DNA of 64,000 nt, from assembly GCF_016907535.1 (NCBI RefSeq), contig NZ_JAFBCF010000001.1:1-64000 (forward strand), in the 5' to 3' direction. Positions 1 to 8,258 of the stretch are shown here, one piece after another. The stretch is from Microlunatus panaciterrae (GTDB taxonomy: Bacteria > Actinomycetota > Actinomycetes > Propionibacteriales > Propionibacteriaceae). Every line of letters begins with the position of its first letter. Position 1 is the first letter of the stretch. The notes beneath the pieces were generated by a model. That model made no database searches and was not told the origin of the DNA. It worked only from the letters and a program-made list of their open reading frames with translations. A program made the translations under genes and the position numbers.

Positions 1-201
1 CTGAGCTCCGTCGACATGGCGGCCATGTGCAACCCTCCGCTGACCACTGTGACCGCCCCCGGCATCGAGCTCGGCCGCCTCGGCATGGCGTCACTACTCC
101 GCCAGCTGGACGGGGACGCCCCGCTCACCCCGGTCCTGCGGACCGGCGCACTGGCCGTGGGTGAGTCGACCGGGCCGGTGCGCCAGAGGGCGGCATGCTG
201 A
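1..201 (+). CDS. LacI-family transcriptional regulator, C-terminal end (partial)
   Basis: The first frame is open from base 1 to a TGA at 199-201 and is cut by the window edge. The visible 66 residues read like the end of the periplasmic-binding-protein-like effector domain of LacI/GalR regulators: an LTTV...P..ELGR..MASLLRQLDGD segment followed by a beta strand ending in a VGEST-like motif. In this family that region forms the last part of the sugar-binding lobe. It overlaps the start of the amidase, so the two were probably co-transcribed. The DNA-binding half is outside the window, so the effector cannot be inferred. Confidence 0.75.
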   Translation: MSSVDMAAMCNPPLTTVTAPGIELGRLGMASLLRQLDGDAPLTPVLRTGALAVGESTGPVRQRAAC

Positions 202-1466
202 TGGCCTCGCCGCGCTCCCTGGTCGCTGACGTGTCGGCGCTGCGGGCTGGTGCGCTGGATCTGGGACGCCATCTCGCCGACACCTGCGACAGGATCGATG
301 CGGCACAACCCGCGCTGCACGCCTTTGTGCCGGAGGCCGACCGACGTGGTCGTCTCGCCGCTGCGCTGTCCGCCGAGCAGACGCGCACCCCGTTGGCCGG
401 AGCGATGGTCGGCGTGAAGGACATCATCCGGGTTGCCGGGCTGACGATGACCGCCGGATCCCAGCTGCCACCCGAGCTGTTCGCCGGGCCACAGGCGGAC
501 GTGGTGAACCGACTGGTGGCCGGGGGGGCGCTCGTCGCGGGTGCGACGGTGACCGCCGAGTTCGCAGTGGCCGCTCCTGGCCCGACCACGAATCCGCACG
601 ATCGACGACACACCCCCGGCGGGTCCAGCAGTGGATCTGCCGCGGCCGTCGCGGCCGGGTTGGTGCCGCTGGCGATCGGCACCCAGACCGTCGGCTCGGT
701 CATCCGCCCGGCGGCGTACTGCGGGGTTGTGGGGTTCCGTCCGACCTACGGATCTCTGCCGGTTGACGGGGTGGTGGCCAACGCGCCGTCGCTGGACACG
801 CTGGGTGTGTTCACGGCTGACGTGGCCAGCGCTGTGCTGGCGGCCCAGGTGCTGCTCGAGGGGCTCGAGGTGCCGCTCTCCTCACGGCCACGGCTGCTGG
901 TCGCGACGGGCCGCTATCTCGATCAGGCCGACCCGGTGGCCCGCTCTGCCTTCGACGCACAGGTGGGCAGGCTGCGGGCGGCCGGCTTCTCGGTGTCATC
1001 GGCCGACCCGGTGGACGACCTCGACGCCCTGACCCGGCACCTGCTGGTGATCAACCGCTATGAGCTGGCGCAGGTGCACGCCGAGTGGTTCTCCGCCTTC
1101 GCCGACCTCTATCGGCCCCAGACCGCCGAGGCGATCCTCGACGGGCTCGCTACGAGCGCTGAGGTGTACGCCGAAGCCCGGCAGTATCAGCGCGCCTTCA
1201 CTGAGAGACTGACGGCCAGCCTCGCCGCTCACGACGCCGACGCCTGGCTGACTCCGGCTGCGACCGGGACGGCACCGAGGGGCCTGGAGAGCACCGGTAA
1301 CCCTGCGATGAACGTCCCGTTCAGCGTGGCCGGGGCACCGGCGATCACCATCCCCGCCGGCCGGCTCGGCAGGCTGCCACTGGGTCTGCAGTTGGCCGGC
1401 CGCCCCGGCGACGACGCGAGCCTCCTCGGAGGCGCGCTCACCGTCGAGGCAGCGCTCAGCGGCTAG
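195..1466 (+). CDS. Amidase signature family protein (GatA/AtzF-like amidohydrolase)
   Basis: A 423-residue amidase-signature enzyme hydrolysing an amide or ureido bond; the substrate is unknown. The catalytic Lys sits in GVKDII (about residue 75), the cis-Ser in the glycine/serine-rich GGSSSGSAAAVAAG stretch (about 142-155), and the nucleophilic Ser in TVGSVIRPAA. The length is slightly short of GatA (about 480), and no GatB/GatC lies nearby, so a metabolic amidase or allophanate-hydrolase-like enzyme is more likely than the Glu-tRNA amidotransferase. Two starts are possible: ATG 195, or ATG 201, which shares the A of the upstream stop (TGATG). Either gives tight coupling to the LacI-type regulator, suggesting a small catabolic operon continuing from upstream. 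Confidence 0.85.
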   Translation: MLMASPRSLVADVSALRAGALDLGRHLADTCDRIDAAQPALHAFVPEADRRGRLAAALSAEQTRTPLAGAMVGVKDIIRVAGLTMTAGSQLPPELFAGPQADVVNRLVAGGALVAGATVTAEFAVAAPGPTTNPHDRRHTPGGSSSGSAAAVAAGLVPLAIGTQTVGSVIRPAAYCGVVGFRPTYGSLPVDGVVANAPSLDTLGVFTADVASAVLAAQVLLEGLEVPLSSRPRLLVATGRYLDQADPVARSAFDAQVGRLRAAGFSVSSADPVDDLDALTRHLLVINRYELAQVHAEWFSAFADLYRPQTAEAILDGLATSAEVYAEARQYQRAFTERLTASLAAHDADAWLTPAATGTAPRGLESTGNPAMNVPFSVAGAPAITIPAGRLGRLPLGLQLAGRPGDDASLLGGALTVEAALSG

Positions 1467-1481
1467 GCGCCTGGGGTGGGC

Positions 1482-2072
1482 TCAGTGTGCCGGGTGCGGG
1501 GTGGTCAGGCGCCAGAACTTGAACGAGTCGTGGCCGAGCCCTCCGGCGACCAGGAAGATCGTCCCGACCACCAGCGTGGGTACGACGACCACACCGGAAG
1601 ATGTGGTCAGCATGTTCGCGAGGCTCGGCCCTTCGCCGCCGGAGAGCTCACCCGCGAAACCCAGCACAGTGGCCCCGAACTGGGCGAGGGCGAGCAGCAC
1701 CATCAGCAGGCCGGCCATGCTGGCCCGGTGCAGGCCGAGGAAGCCGAGCGACACGGCGAGAGCGAACACGCCGATCGCAGCCACGGGGCCGACCACGTTA
1801 GTGTTGATCAGCCTGAAGCCGGTGTTGAGGAGCGTGAGCACCCCGACGATCGCCGTGAGCCCAACGAACACCGGAACTGCCGGGTCTGGCCGCCAGAGTG
1901 CAAATGCACTCAGCGCGATCATGGGAACGGCCCAAGCCGCCGTGCTCCCGATTGCCGTCCATATGTCGAGATCCTCGAACGCGTAGCCGGCGACGAACAG
2001 CCCGCCGAGCAACCCGAACAGCGTCATCAACACGAATGCGATCCACCTCAGGACCTTCGCTGTGCCAGTCAT
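1482..2072 (-). CDS. Multi-pass membrane protein, unknown function
   Basis: About 196 residues with roughly six hydrophobic helices: an N-terminal segment beginning KVLRWIAFVLMTLFGLLGG, then segments near residues 40, 65, 95, 120 and 165. No catalytic motif is recognised. I prefer the ATG at 2072 because an AAAGGG Shine-Dalgarno-like sequence lies about 9 nt before it; ATG 2081 and GTG 2090 are in frame upstream. It converges with the amidase, leaving only 15 nt between the two stops. It could be a DUF-type integral membrane protein; nothing in the context gives it a role. Confidence 0.65.
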   Translation of the reverse strand: MTGTAKVLRWIAFVLMTLFGLLGGLFVAGYAFEDLDIWTAIGSTAAWAVPMIALSAFALWRPDPAVPVFVGLTAIVGVLTLLNTGFRLINTNVVGPVAAIGVFALAVSLGFLGLHRASMAGLLMVLLALAQFGATVLGFAGELSGGEGPSLANMLTTSSGVVVVPTLVVGTIFLVAGGLGHDSFKFWRLTTPHPAH

Positions 2073-2429
2073 GGCACTCATCCCTTTCACCTATGGCGGG
2101 GACGGCGCAGGCTGCGGACACGTTGTCTGCCAGAGCGCTCGTCCTCTATTCCACTGTCCAACCGTCGGGTCGGATGGAGTAGAGGCGGAGGTCCCGCTCT
2201 CCTCTCAGGACCGTCCCGTGCCGGCTGGAGGTCGGATGCAAGAAACCGACCAGTCATCGGTCGCGGGCAAGGAGGCCCCGCCTTGCGGGGATGCACCCTT
2301 CCCAACGAGTGGTCGATTTCTTGCGGGGTCCACTGACTCCCCGGTACGGAGCAGCCGAGGCACTCACACAACCTGCCGGGCACCTGCCTCTGGTTGCCCC
2401 ACCCGGAACGCACTTGGGATGCTTCGCAC
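2073..2429. other. Intergenic region between divergent genes
   Basis: About 350 bases separate the membrane-protein gene (minus) from the DinB-like gene (plus). I see no convincing gene. The notable content is the nested inverted repeat listed separately at 2238-2324. Short open frames here lack start signals and resemble nothing I recognise. Confidence 0.5.
2238..2324. repeat. Nested inverted repeat / structured element
   Basis: The outer arms GCAAGAAACCGACCA (2238-2252) and TGGTCGATTTCTTGC (2310-2324) are complementary at 14 of 15 positions. An inner hairpin GCAAGG/CCTTGC lies near 2267-2286. There is no T-run, so a simple terminator is unlikely. Alternatives are an operator pair, a structured leader for the downstream DinB-like gene, or a miniature-element scar. 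Confidence 0.45.
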
Positions 2430-2927
2430 ATGCCTTTGTTCCCGCCGTCATTCTCTGACAAGGTCATCGCTCAACCGGCTCGGGTTCAGTTCGAAGTGTT
2501 CCTCGATGAGCACCGTGGGGCACTCAACGGTTGCCTGGACGGGCTCACCGAGGAGCAGGCACGTCGGTCCTTGGTGCCGTCTAGGACAACGTTGCTGGGA
2601 CTCGTGAAGCACGCGACCTTCGTCGAGAAGGTCTGGTTTGACGAGGCCGTCACCTGCCGGCCCCGTTCGGAGATCGGCATTCCCGCAACACCGGACGAGT
2701 CCTTCATCCTCGACGATGAGGACACCATCGCCACTGTGCAGCAGGCCCACCGCGAGGCGTGCCAGGCATCGCGCCAGGCGACGTCGTCGCTCGGTCTGGA
2801 CGACATCATCCGGGGGAACAGACGTGGACCGTTGCCGCTGCGCTGGGTCTACCTCCACATGTTGCGCGAGCTCGCTCAGCACTGCGGGCACGCGGATATC
2901 CTGCGCGAGCAGCTGCTCAACGAGTAA
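2430..2927 (+). CDS. DinB/DUF664 family protein
   Basis: 165 residues from ATG 2430. The sequence fits the DinB-like four-helix metalloprotein fold (DUF664 branch). A helix with LVKHATFVEKVWF supplies the first His, and the C-terminal helix HMLRELAQHCGHADILREQL supplies two more His for a typical 3-His metal site. In actinobacteria some relatives are mycothiol-dependent enzymes, but no substrate can be assigned here. The upstream in-frame ATG at 2394 is less likely because the family starts near the PLFPPSFSDK segment. A second DinB-like protein lies 0.7 kb downstream. Confidence 0.8.
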   Translation: MPLFPPSFSDKVIAQPARVQFEVFLDEHRGALNGCLDGLTEEQARRSLVPSRTTLLGLVKHATFVEKVWFDEAVTCRPRSEIGIPATPDESFILDDEDTIATVQQAHREACQASRQATSSLGLDDIIRGNRRGPLPLRWVYLHMLRELAQHCGHADILREQLLNE

Positions 2928-2991
2928 CGTCCGCCGCTCGGCCTTGTCATCCGGGCCGGCCCGACACATCCTTGAAGCGAGGTGGTGAGTC

Positions 2992-3510
2992 ATGGACGCC
3001 GGCTTAGGGCTGATGGTCGTGCTGATGTTCGTCCTGCTGCCATGTCTTGTGCGGCCGCTGATGCTGCGGTCTCTCCGTCGCCTGGCTGAGCGCACCGAGG
3101 AATGGATGGCGGCGCGGGCGGCTCGGATCGTGCCGGTTGATCCTGAGCAGGAGAAACTGTGGCTGTGGTCCAAACGGTGCCGGCTGTCAGCCGCGCTCAG
3201 CCGAATCGAGCGTCTGCTGGCCACGGACGAGCACATGTCGGCCACCCGCCAGCTCGGTAACCGGCTGGCGCACGACCAGTTGGTGGACGAGCTTCGCCGC
3301 GTGCCCGACGTCTTCCCGTCCGGCGCGTACGCTCCCACCATCGACGTGTGGCAGGAGCCGGTCTTCGCCCGACGCTGGCAGCCATCCGTTCGGGAGCGGC
3401 GCGATCCAGATGACCGGTTCCCGGCGTGGTCCGTCACGGTGCCGGTCGGTTACGCGTCGAAGCCGGGTGAGGTGGAAGTGCTCGACATTGTCTGGAGTCG
3501 CCGGCGCTAG
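2992..3510 (+). CDS. Hypothetical protein with N-terminal membrane anchor
   Basis: 172 residues. An N-terminal hydrophobic helix (residues 5-24) is followed by a basic, helix-forming region and a C-terminal part rich in W and charged residues (VWQEPVF, FPAWSVTVPVG). ATG 2992 follows GCGAGGTGGTGAGTC, which offers a GAGGTGG ribosome site. I do not recognise a family. It is probably a small membrane-tethered cytoplasmic protein in the same transcription direction as the DinB-like genes, with its own short leader. Confidence 0.55.
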   Translation: MDAGLGLMVVLMFVLLPCLVRPLMLRSLRRLAERTEEWMAARAARIVPVDPEQEKLWLWSKRCRLSAALSRIERLLATDEHMSATRQLGNRLAHDQLVDELRRVPDVFPSGAYAPTIDVWQEPVFARRWQPSVRERRDPDDRFPAWSVTVPVGYASKPGEVEVLDIVWSRRR

Positions 3511-3631
3511 ACCGTCATCCCTGCTCACCGTGGGACTCGGTCCGCACGTCCCAACCGGGCTTCGTCGGATGTGCTGCAAGAACTCCGTCATCACCTGAAC
3601 AGGTGGCCCGGCTAGGTTTAGCCTGGCGGCT

Positions 3632-4408
3632 ATGAGCGACATGGACCTGACCGATCTCCGCGGCACGGAGTTCGTGGGCGCCGACCTGGCAGGGGCTCGC
3701 TTCACCACGGTGAACCTCGACGGGGCGACCTTTCGAGCGTGTGGCCTTGGACACGTCGTCATGCGTGGCGTCGAGATCCTCGACGCCACGATCGACGGTG
3801 AGATCCAGGGTCTCGTCATCAACGGGGTCGACGTCACGCCGTTGGTGGAGGCCGAGTTGGATCGACGTCACCCCGATCGGCCCAAGTTCCGGCCGACCAC
3901 CCCCGAGGGGTTTCGCCAGGCGTGGGACCTGAACGAGCAGCTCTGGGAGTCGACCGTCACGCGGGCGGGCAGGCTGCCTGTCGAGCTGCTGCATGAGTCG
4001 GTGGACGGTGAGTGGTCGTTCATCCAGACCCTGCGCCATCTCGCTTTCGCCACCGAGTCGTGGGTCGGCCGGGCTGTCCTGGGCGACCCCCACCCTTGGC
4101 ACCCGCTGTCGCTGCCCTGGGACCAGATGCGTCCACGGCCCGGGGTCCCGAATGACCGGGACGCGCGCCCTTCGCTGGAGGAGGCACTCGCTCTGAGGCA
4201 TGAGGCGATGGCGCTGATGCGAGGCGTGGTCGACCACCTGACCGAGGCACAGCTGGACAACCGCACCGAGCCGCTGGTCGGTCCCGGCTGGCCGGACGAG
4301 GGTGACACCTTTCTGGTCCGTGAGTGCCTCCTGGTGGTCTTGAACGAGGAGTGGTGCCACCGCATGTACGCCGAGCGTGACCTGGCCGTCCTCGAAACCC
4401 GGAACTGA
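3632..4408 (+). CDS. Pentapeptide-repeat plus DinB-like domain protein
   Basis: 258 residues in two parts. Residues 3-55 are pentapeptide-like repeats with the A(D/N)LxG spacing (DLRGTEFVGADLAGARF, NLDGATF). Residues 85-255 resemble a DinB_2-type helical bundle, with RHLAF and EEWCHRMYAERDL as probable metal-ligand helices. The combination is a known architecture in actinobacteria of unknown function. A -10-like TAGCCT (3619-3624) lies 7 nt before the ATG, so the mRNA is probably leaderless. The DUF1905 gene begins 3 nt after its stop, so the two form a transcription unit. Confidence 0.8.
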   Translation: MSDMDLTDLRGTEFVGADLAGARFTTVNLDGATFRACGLGHVVMRGVEILDATIDGEIQGLVINGVDVTPLVEAELDRRHPDRPKFRPTTPEGFRQAWDLNEQLWESTVTRAGRLPVELLHESVDGEWSFIQTLRHLAFATESWVGRAVLGDPHPWHPLSLPWDQMRPRPGVPNDRDARPSLEEALALRHEAMALMRGVVDHLTEAQLDNRTEPLVGPGWPDEGDTFLVRECLLVVLNEEWCHRMYAERDLAVLETRN

Positions 4409-4411
4409 CGC

Positions 4412-4702
4412 GTGGAATTCGTCTTCACCGGTCGAGTGATCGAATGGCGCGGGCCGTCGCCCTTCTACTTCATACCCGTGCCGGACAAGGAATCCTCCGA
4501 TATTCGCGAGGTGGCCGCCATCGCCACGTACGGTTGGGGCGTCATCCCGGTTGAAGCGCGGATCGGCGAGGTCGCGTTCACCACGTCCCTGTTCCCCAAG
4601 AACGGCGGTTACCTGCTGCCGCTCAAGGATGCCGTGCGCAGGCCGCAGGGCCTTTCGGTAGATGACCAGGTGCAGGTAGAGATGACTGTTCGCCTCACCT
4701 GA
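4412..4702 (+). CDS. DUF1905 domain protein
   Basis: 96 residues starting at GTG 4412, only 3 nt after the preceding stop. It matches the DUF1905 pattern: FxGxVIEW at the N-terminus, a central GWGVIPVEARIG, then FTTSLFPKNGGYLLPLKDAVR and a final VQVEMTVRL strand. The family is a small beta-barrel of unknown biochemical role, often next to YdeI-like or DinB-like genes, as here. Full length; nothing unusual in composition. Confidence 0.85.
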   Translation: MEFVFTGRVIEWRGPSPFYFIPVPDKESSDIREVAAIATYGWGVIPVEARIGEVAFTTSLFPKNGGYLLPLKDAVRRPQGLSVDDQVQVEMTVRLT

Positions 4703-4759
4703 GGGCCAGGTCAGAATTCGTCCCTGAGCGGTGATCGTCGGGTTCCCTATGCTGGCCTG

Positions 4760-5758
4760 ATGGTGTCGCAGGTGTTGAGTGGAACCGAACGGGCCGTCTT
4801 CTGCCTCAGCGATGTGGACCAGGTAGCACAGCTCGTGAGCGGGTACGTTGCCAGCCGGGCTGGCAGTGACGTCGCCGAGGTCCTGTTCCGCGCGGGTCGC
4901 ATCGACGCCGTCTGGGCGGTACGCACAACCGATGGACGCGACCTTGTGGTGAAGGCACATCGGGCGCCGGTGGACCTGCGGGCGCGGTCGGCGGCGGTTC
5001 GTGCTCAGCTTCTGCTCAACGCTGCGGGCTTCCCGTGCCCTGAGCCCGTGTCCGGGCCGGACCGGGTCGGCGATCTGGTGATGAGTATCGAGACTCTGAC
5101 CGCCGCAGGTGGTCCGGCCGATGGTCGCCAGCCGAAGATCAGGCGGGGGATCGCCCACGGCTTGAGCCAGCACATCGAGATCCTCGGCCAAGCCCCAGAG
5201 TTGATCGACCTGGCGGGCAGGGGGCCTGCGTGGTGTCGCTATCAGGGAGGCCCGTGGCCAACCCCTCACGACCCGATCTTCGATTTCACGTCGACCCCTG
5301 ACGGATACGAGTGGCTGGATGAGTTCGCTCGCGACGCGTCCCACCAGATCAGAGCCACGCGCGAGCCGGACGAAATCGTCGTAGGGCACGCCGACTGGTA
5401 TCTGGGCAACCTCCGATTTGAGGGCGAAGCGCTGGCAGCCACCTTCGACTGGGATGTTGTGGCCGACACCGAAGCCGTGATCGCAGGAATGGTCGCTGGC
5501 TCCTTCACAGCCAGCTCGACGAACGGCGCCGTCCTGCCGACTCCTGCTGACGCGGCTGCCTTCCTGACCGACTACGACGACACCCGAGCGCGGCCGTTCA
5601 CCGACCGTCAGCAGCAGTGTGCCGCAGGTGCGGCCGCCTGGGTGATCGCCTACAACGCACGTTGCGCAGTCAGCCTGCTGCAAGGCGTCCCGTTGCCCGA
5701 TTCGCCGGTGTTGCTGGCGCGCGATAGCGGTGAGGCCTACCTTCGGATCCGTGGGTGA
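4760..5758 (+). CDS. Aminoglycoside-phosphotransferase-family (APH) kinase-like protein
   Basis: 332 residues with the APH/choline-kinase fold. Visible elements are the ATP-binding Lys in DLVVKAH (about residue 60), the Brenner motif HADWYLGN (about 213-220) supplying catalytic Asp and Asn, and the metal-binding Asp in FDWDVV shortly after. The substrate is unknown; such stand-alone proteins may phosphorylate small alcohols, sugars or antibiotics. TATGCT (4748-4753) lies 6 nt before ATG 4760, indicating a leaderless transcript separate from the DUF1905 unit. Confidence 0.85.
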   Translation: MVSQVLSGTERAVFCLSDVDQVAQLVSGYVASRAGSDVAEVLFRAGRIDAVWAVRTTDGRDLVVKAHRAPVDLRARSAAVRAQLLLNAAGFPCPEPVSGPDRVGDLVMSIETLTAAGGPADGRQPKIRRGIAHGLSQHIEILGQAPELIDLAGRGPAWCRYQGGPWPTPHDPIFDFTSTPDGYEWLDEFARDASHQIRATREPDEIVVGHADWYLGNLRFEGEALAATFDWDVVADTEAVIAGMVAGSFTASSTNGAVLPTPADAAAFLTDYDDTRARPFTDRQQQCAAGAAAWVIAYNARCAVSLLQGVPLPDSPVLLARDSGEAYLRIRG

Positions 5759-5880
5759 TGTCGCGAGGATGGTGGGAAGTCCGCTGGGGTCAACGCCGGC
5801 CGATCCGGCCATCGACACCATGGACGCCGGGGTGCGCCGCGCGTATCGTGAAAAGCGATCAATCGGCGGGAGGATCCGAA

Positions 5881-6206
5881 TGAGCAACGATGCCATTCAC
5901 GCGGACGGAACGGCCGACGGCCCCGAACACGAAGGTCCGTCCCTCGGGATGGACACTCCCACCACGGTTCCACCACCGACCCTGCATGGTCCGGCCGATG
6001 ATCCGACAGGCAGTGGCGGAGATGGCCCGATCAGCGACGGCATGGCGGATGGCCCCCTGGACGAGACGGTCAACGCCGGGTTTGACGGGAGCCAGGACAC
6101 ACCAACTGCCGACGCCCAGAAGGGCGGCGCATCAGGTTATCAGCGTGAGTGGCAGGACGAGGGCGCCGACGGGCCCAACCCTGGCGATGCCGGCTCTGAG
6201 CGGTAG
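5881..6206 (+). CDS. Acidic, low-complexity hypothetical protein
   Basis: 108 residues, Gly/Asp/Pro/Thr-rich with repeated DGPxxDGMADGPLDE-like segments and no hydrophobic core, so probably disordered. ATG 5881 is preceded by GGGAGGATCCGA, a good ribosome site at normal spacing, which is the main reason to accept the gene. Similar short acidic proteins of unknown role are common in actinobacteria. No domain is recognised. Confidence 0.55.
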
Positions 6207-6257
6207 ACACCAGCAGCCGACCTGATCCACGCTGCTGACAACGCGACAGCCGCCGAC

Positions 6258-7430
6258 ATGCCGGAGCCGGGTCTGGTGAGCGCGACCGTTCTGGAACGCT
6301 GCACCCATCTGGATCGACAGACGTTCGCGGAGAGCGTGTGGAGTGTCCGGCCGAGCCTGTCGCACGCTGCGGAGCTCCCGGCGCCCGGATACTCGGATCT
6401 GTTCGGGATCAACCAAGCCGACCAGCTTCTCAGCAGGCAAGGGCTTCGCACCCCCTTCCTCCGCGCGGCCAAGGACGGAGTTGCGCTGTCCCCAGGGTCA
6501 ATAGCCGGGCCTGCTGGCGTCGGAGCTCAGATCTCCGATCAGGTCGATGACACCAAGGTGACGGGTCTCTTCGCGAGCGGTGCGACGATCGTTCTGCAGG
6601 GCCTGCACCGAACGCATCCTCCGCTTGAAGCATTTGCGCGTGGGCTGGCTGGCGAACTGGGGCACCCCGTCCAGGTGAACGCCTACATCACTCCACCAGA
6701 GTCGCAGGGGTTCAGTGCCCACTACGACACCCACGACGTTTTCGTCCTTCAGGTCTGTGGACGAAAGCGTTGGATCATTCATGAGCCGGTGATCGACTCT
6801 CCGCTTCCGCAACAACCGTGGCCGGCACGGCGTGAGGCCGTCGAGGCTGCCGCGTCGGCTGCGCCACATATGGAGGCGATCCTCGAGCCAGGTGACGCGC
6901 TCTATCTGCCGCGGGGATGGTTGCATGCTGCCGTCGCACTGGACCAGATCAGCATTCACCTGACAGTCGGCATTCACGTGTGGACCCGTCGGCACCTGGT
7001 CGAGCGCATTCTCGCCTCGGCCGGCGAGCGACAGCCCTTTCGTACCAGCCTTCCGATTGGCGTCGACTTCGGCGACCCGTCCACCTTCAAGGATGACTTC
7101 GCTGCGGTCGTCTCGGCGCTGCGCGCCGTTGCCGACGAGGCAGCAATGGACGAAGTCAGCGAGGCCTTGCGTGATCAGGTTGGGCGGTCCATGCGTCCCG
7201 AACCCATCGGACCAATCGCGCAAGGGCTGCTGGCTCACGAGGCCGGTCCCGACCTGGCCATTCGCTGGCGAGATGGCATCCGTCGTGATGCCCGGCCGTC
7301 GATCGACACCGACTGTGACCTGCGAGCACTGCAACGACTCTGTGCCGGCGGCACAGTGACAGCTGGCGAGCTGGGGCTGGCGACCGCCCGAGCGGCGCTG
7401 GCGGAAGGGCTCGTGGTGCCGTGTCCCTGA
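6258..7430 (+). CDS. Cupin_4 / JmjC-like 2-oxoglutarate-dependent oxygenase
   Basis: 390 residues. The double-stranded beta-helix core carries the Fe(II) HxD pair in AHYDTHDVFVLQV (about residues 155-158) and a distal His in LYLPRGWLHAA (about 220), followed by a helical dimerisation and winged-helix-like C-terminal region. This layout matches bacterial RoxA/YcfD-type ribosomal oxygenases that hydroxylate ribosomal proteins such as L16. By family I infer a protein hydroxylase; the target is not shown. Start choice is uncertain because no strong ribosome site precedes ATG 6258. It overlaps nothing and is probably monocistronic. Confidence 0.8.
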   Translation: MPEPGLVSATVLERCTHLDRQTFAESVWSVRPSLSHAAELPAPGYSDLFGINQADQLLSRQGLRTPFLRAAKDGVALSPGSIAGPAGVGAQISDQVDDTKVTGLFASGATIVLQGLHRTHPPLEAFARGLAGELGHPVQVNAYITPPESQGFSAHYDTHDVFVLQVCGRKRWIIHEPVIDSPLPQQPWPARREAVEAAASAAPHMEAILEPGDALYLPRGWLHAAVALDQISIHLTVGIHVWTRRHLVERILASAGERQPFRTSLPIGVDFGDPSTFKDDFAAVVSALRAVADEAAMDEVSEALRDQVGRSMRPEPIGPIAQGLLAHEAGPDLAIRWRDGIRRDARPSIDTDCDLRALQRLCAGGTVTAGELGLATARAALAEGLVVPCP

Positions 7431-7522
7431 CCGGCTGTCCTTGAGTGAGGGGTCTGCAGTCGTGCGGCCGGTTCTCACCAGTTCTCCACCGGCTGGGGGA
7501 CCAGTCCTGCGAAGATGGCCCG

Positions 7523-8227
7523 ATGCAGTCGATGACCGTTCCAGCCGACGATGGTGTCCCACTGCATGTCGGCATGACCGGCACTGGTCCGGCGGTGGTG
7601 GTCTTGTCCGGTGGTCCAGGCTGCGTCCACTACCTCGAAGATGATGCGCTGGCGCCGCGGGGTGCGCGCGCCTTCTATCCGGAGCCGCGAGGAGTCGGGC
7701 GATCCGGCGGAGGCCCGCATGACCTGCGCCGGGCCGTCGACGACTTGGAAGCTGTCCGCAAGATCAACAACATCCAACGATGGGTGGTCCTCGGCCACTC
7801 CTGGGGGTCCGATCTTGGGATTCGTTACGCCTTGGACCGTCCCGACCACGTGCAGGCAGTGGTCGGAGTGGCCGGCCATGGCCTGCACAAGGACCGAACC
7901 TGGTCTCAGGTGTACGAAGCCGCGAAGCACACCGAGGCCGACATCGTGATCGACTGGAGCCCCGATGTCCATGCCTCGCTGAACGAGTCCTTCTCGCAGT
8001 GGATCCACGAGAAGTCGTTGCTGCGTCGGTTGGCTGACACCACCATCCCGATGCACCTGATCGCCGCCGATGAGGACATCCGGCCGTCGTGGCCCCTCGA
8101 GCAGCTGGCCGCGCTTGTTCCGGATGGCCGCTTCAGCCGGGTGCCGGGCGTTCCCCACAACTTCTGGGCCACTCATCCTCGAACATGGGTGGAGGTGGTC
8201 AGCGAGGCCTGCAGCGACTACGCCTAG
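7523..8227 (+). CDS. Alpha/beta hydrolase (proline-iminopeptidase-like)
   Basis: 234 residues. It has an oxyanion GGPG motif near residue 30, the nucleophile elbow GHSWGS (about 91-96), an acid in AADEDIRPSW and a catalytic His in GVPHNFW near the C-terminus. It is shorter than canonical proline iminopeptidase (about 310) because the lid region between the nucleophile and the acid is reduced, so it may be an esterase or hydrolase of small substrates. I chose ATG 7523, in front of QSMTVPADDGVPLHV, because the family begins there; the upstream extension shows no homology. Confidence 0.8.
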   Translation: MQSMTVPADDGVPLHVGMTGTGPAVVVLSGGPGCVHYLEDDALAPRGARAFYPEPRGVGRSGGGPHDLRRAVDDLEAVRKINNIQRWVVLGHSWGSDLGIRYALDRPDHVQAVVGVAGHGLHKDRTWSQVYEAAKHTEADIVIDWSPDVHASLNESFSQWIHEKSLLRRLADTTIPMHLIAADEDIRPSWPLEQLAALVPDGRFSRVPGVPHNFWATHPRTWVEVVSEACSDYA

Positions 8228-8258
8228 CTCGCGTCCCTTCCTCGGAGGTCTGGTGGTG

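Noticed and set aside
3515-5896. About 790-codon minus-strand open frame
   Set aside because: Runs antisense across three recognised plus-strand genes, with no start signal or domain.
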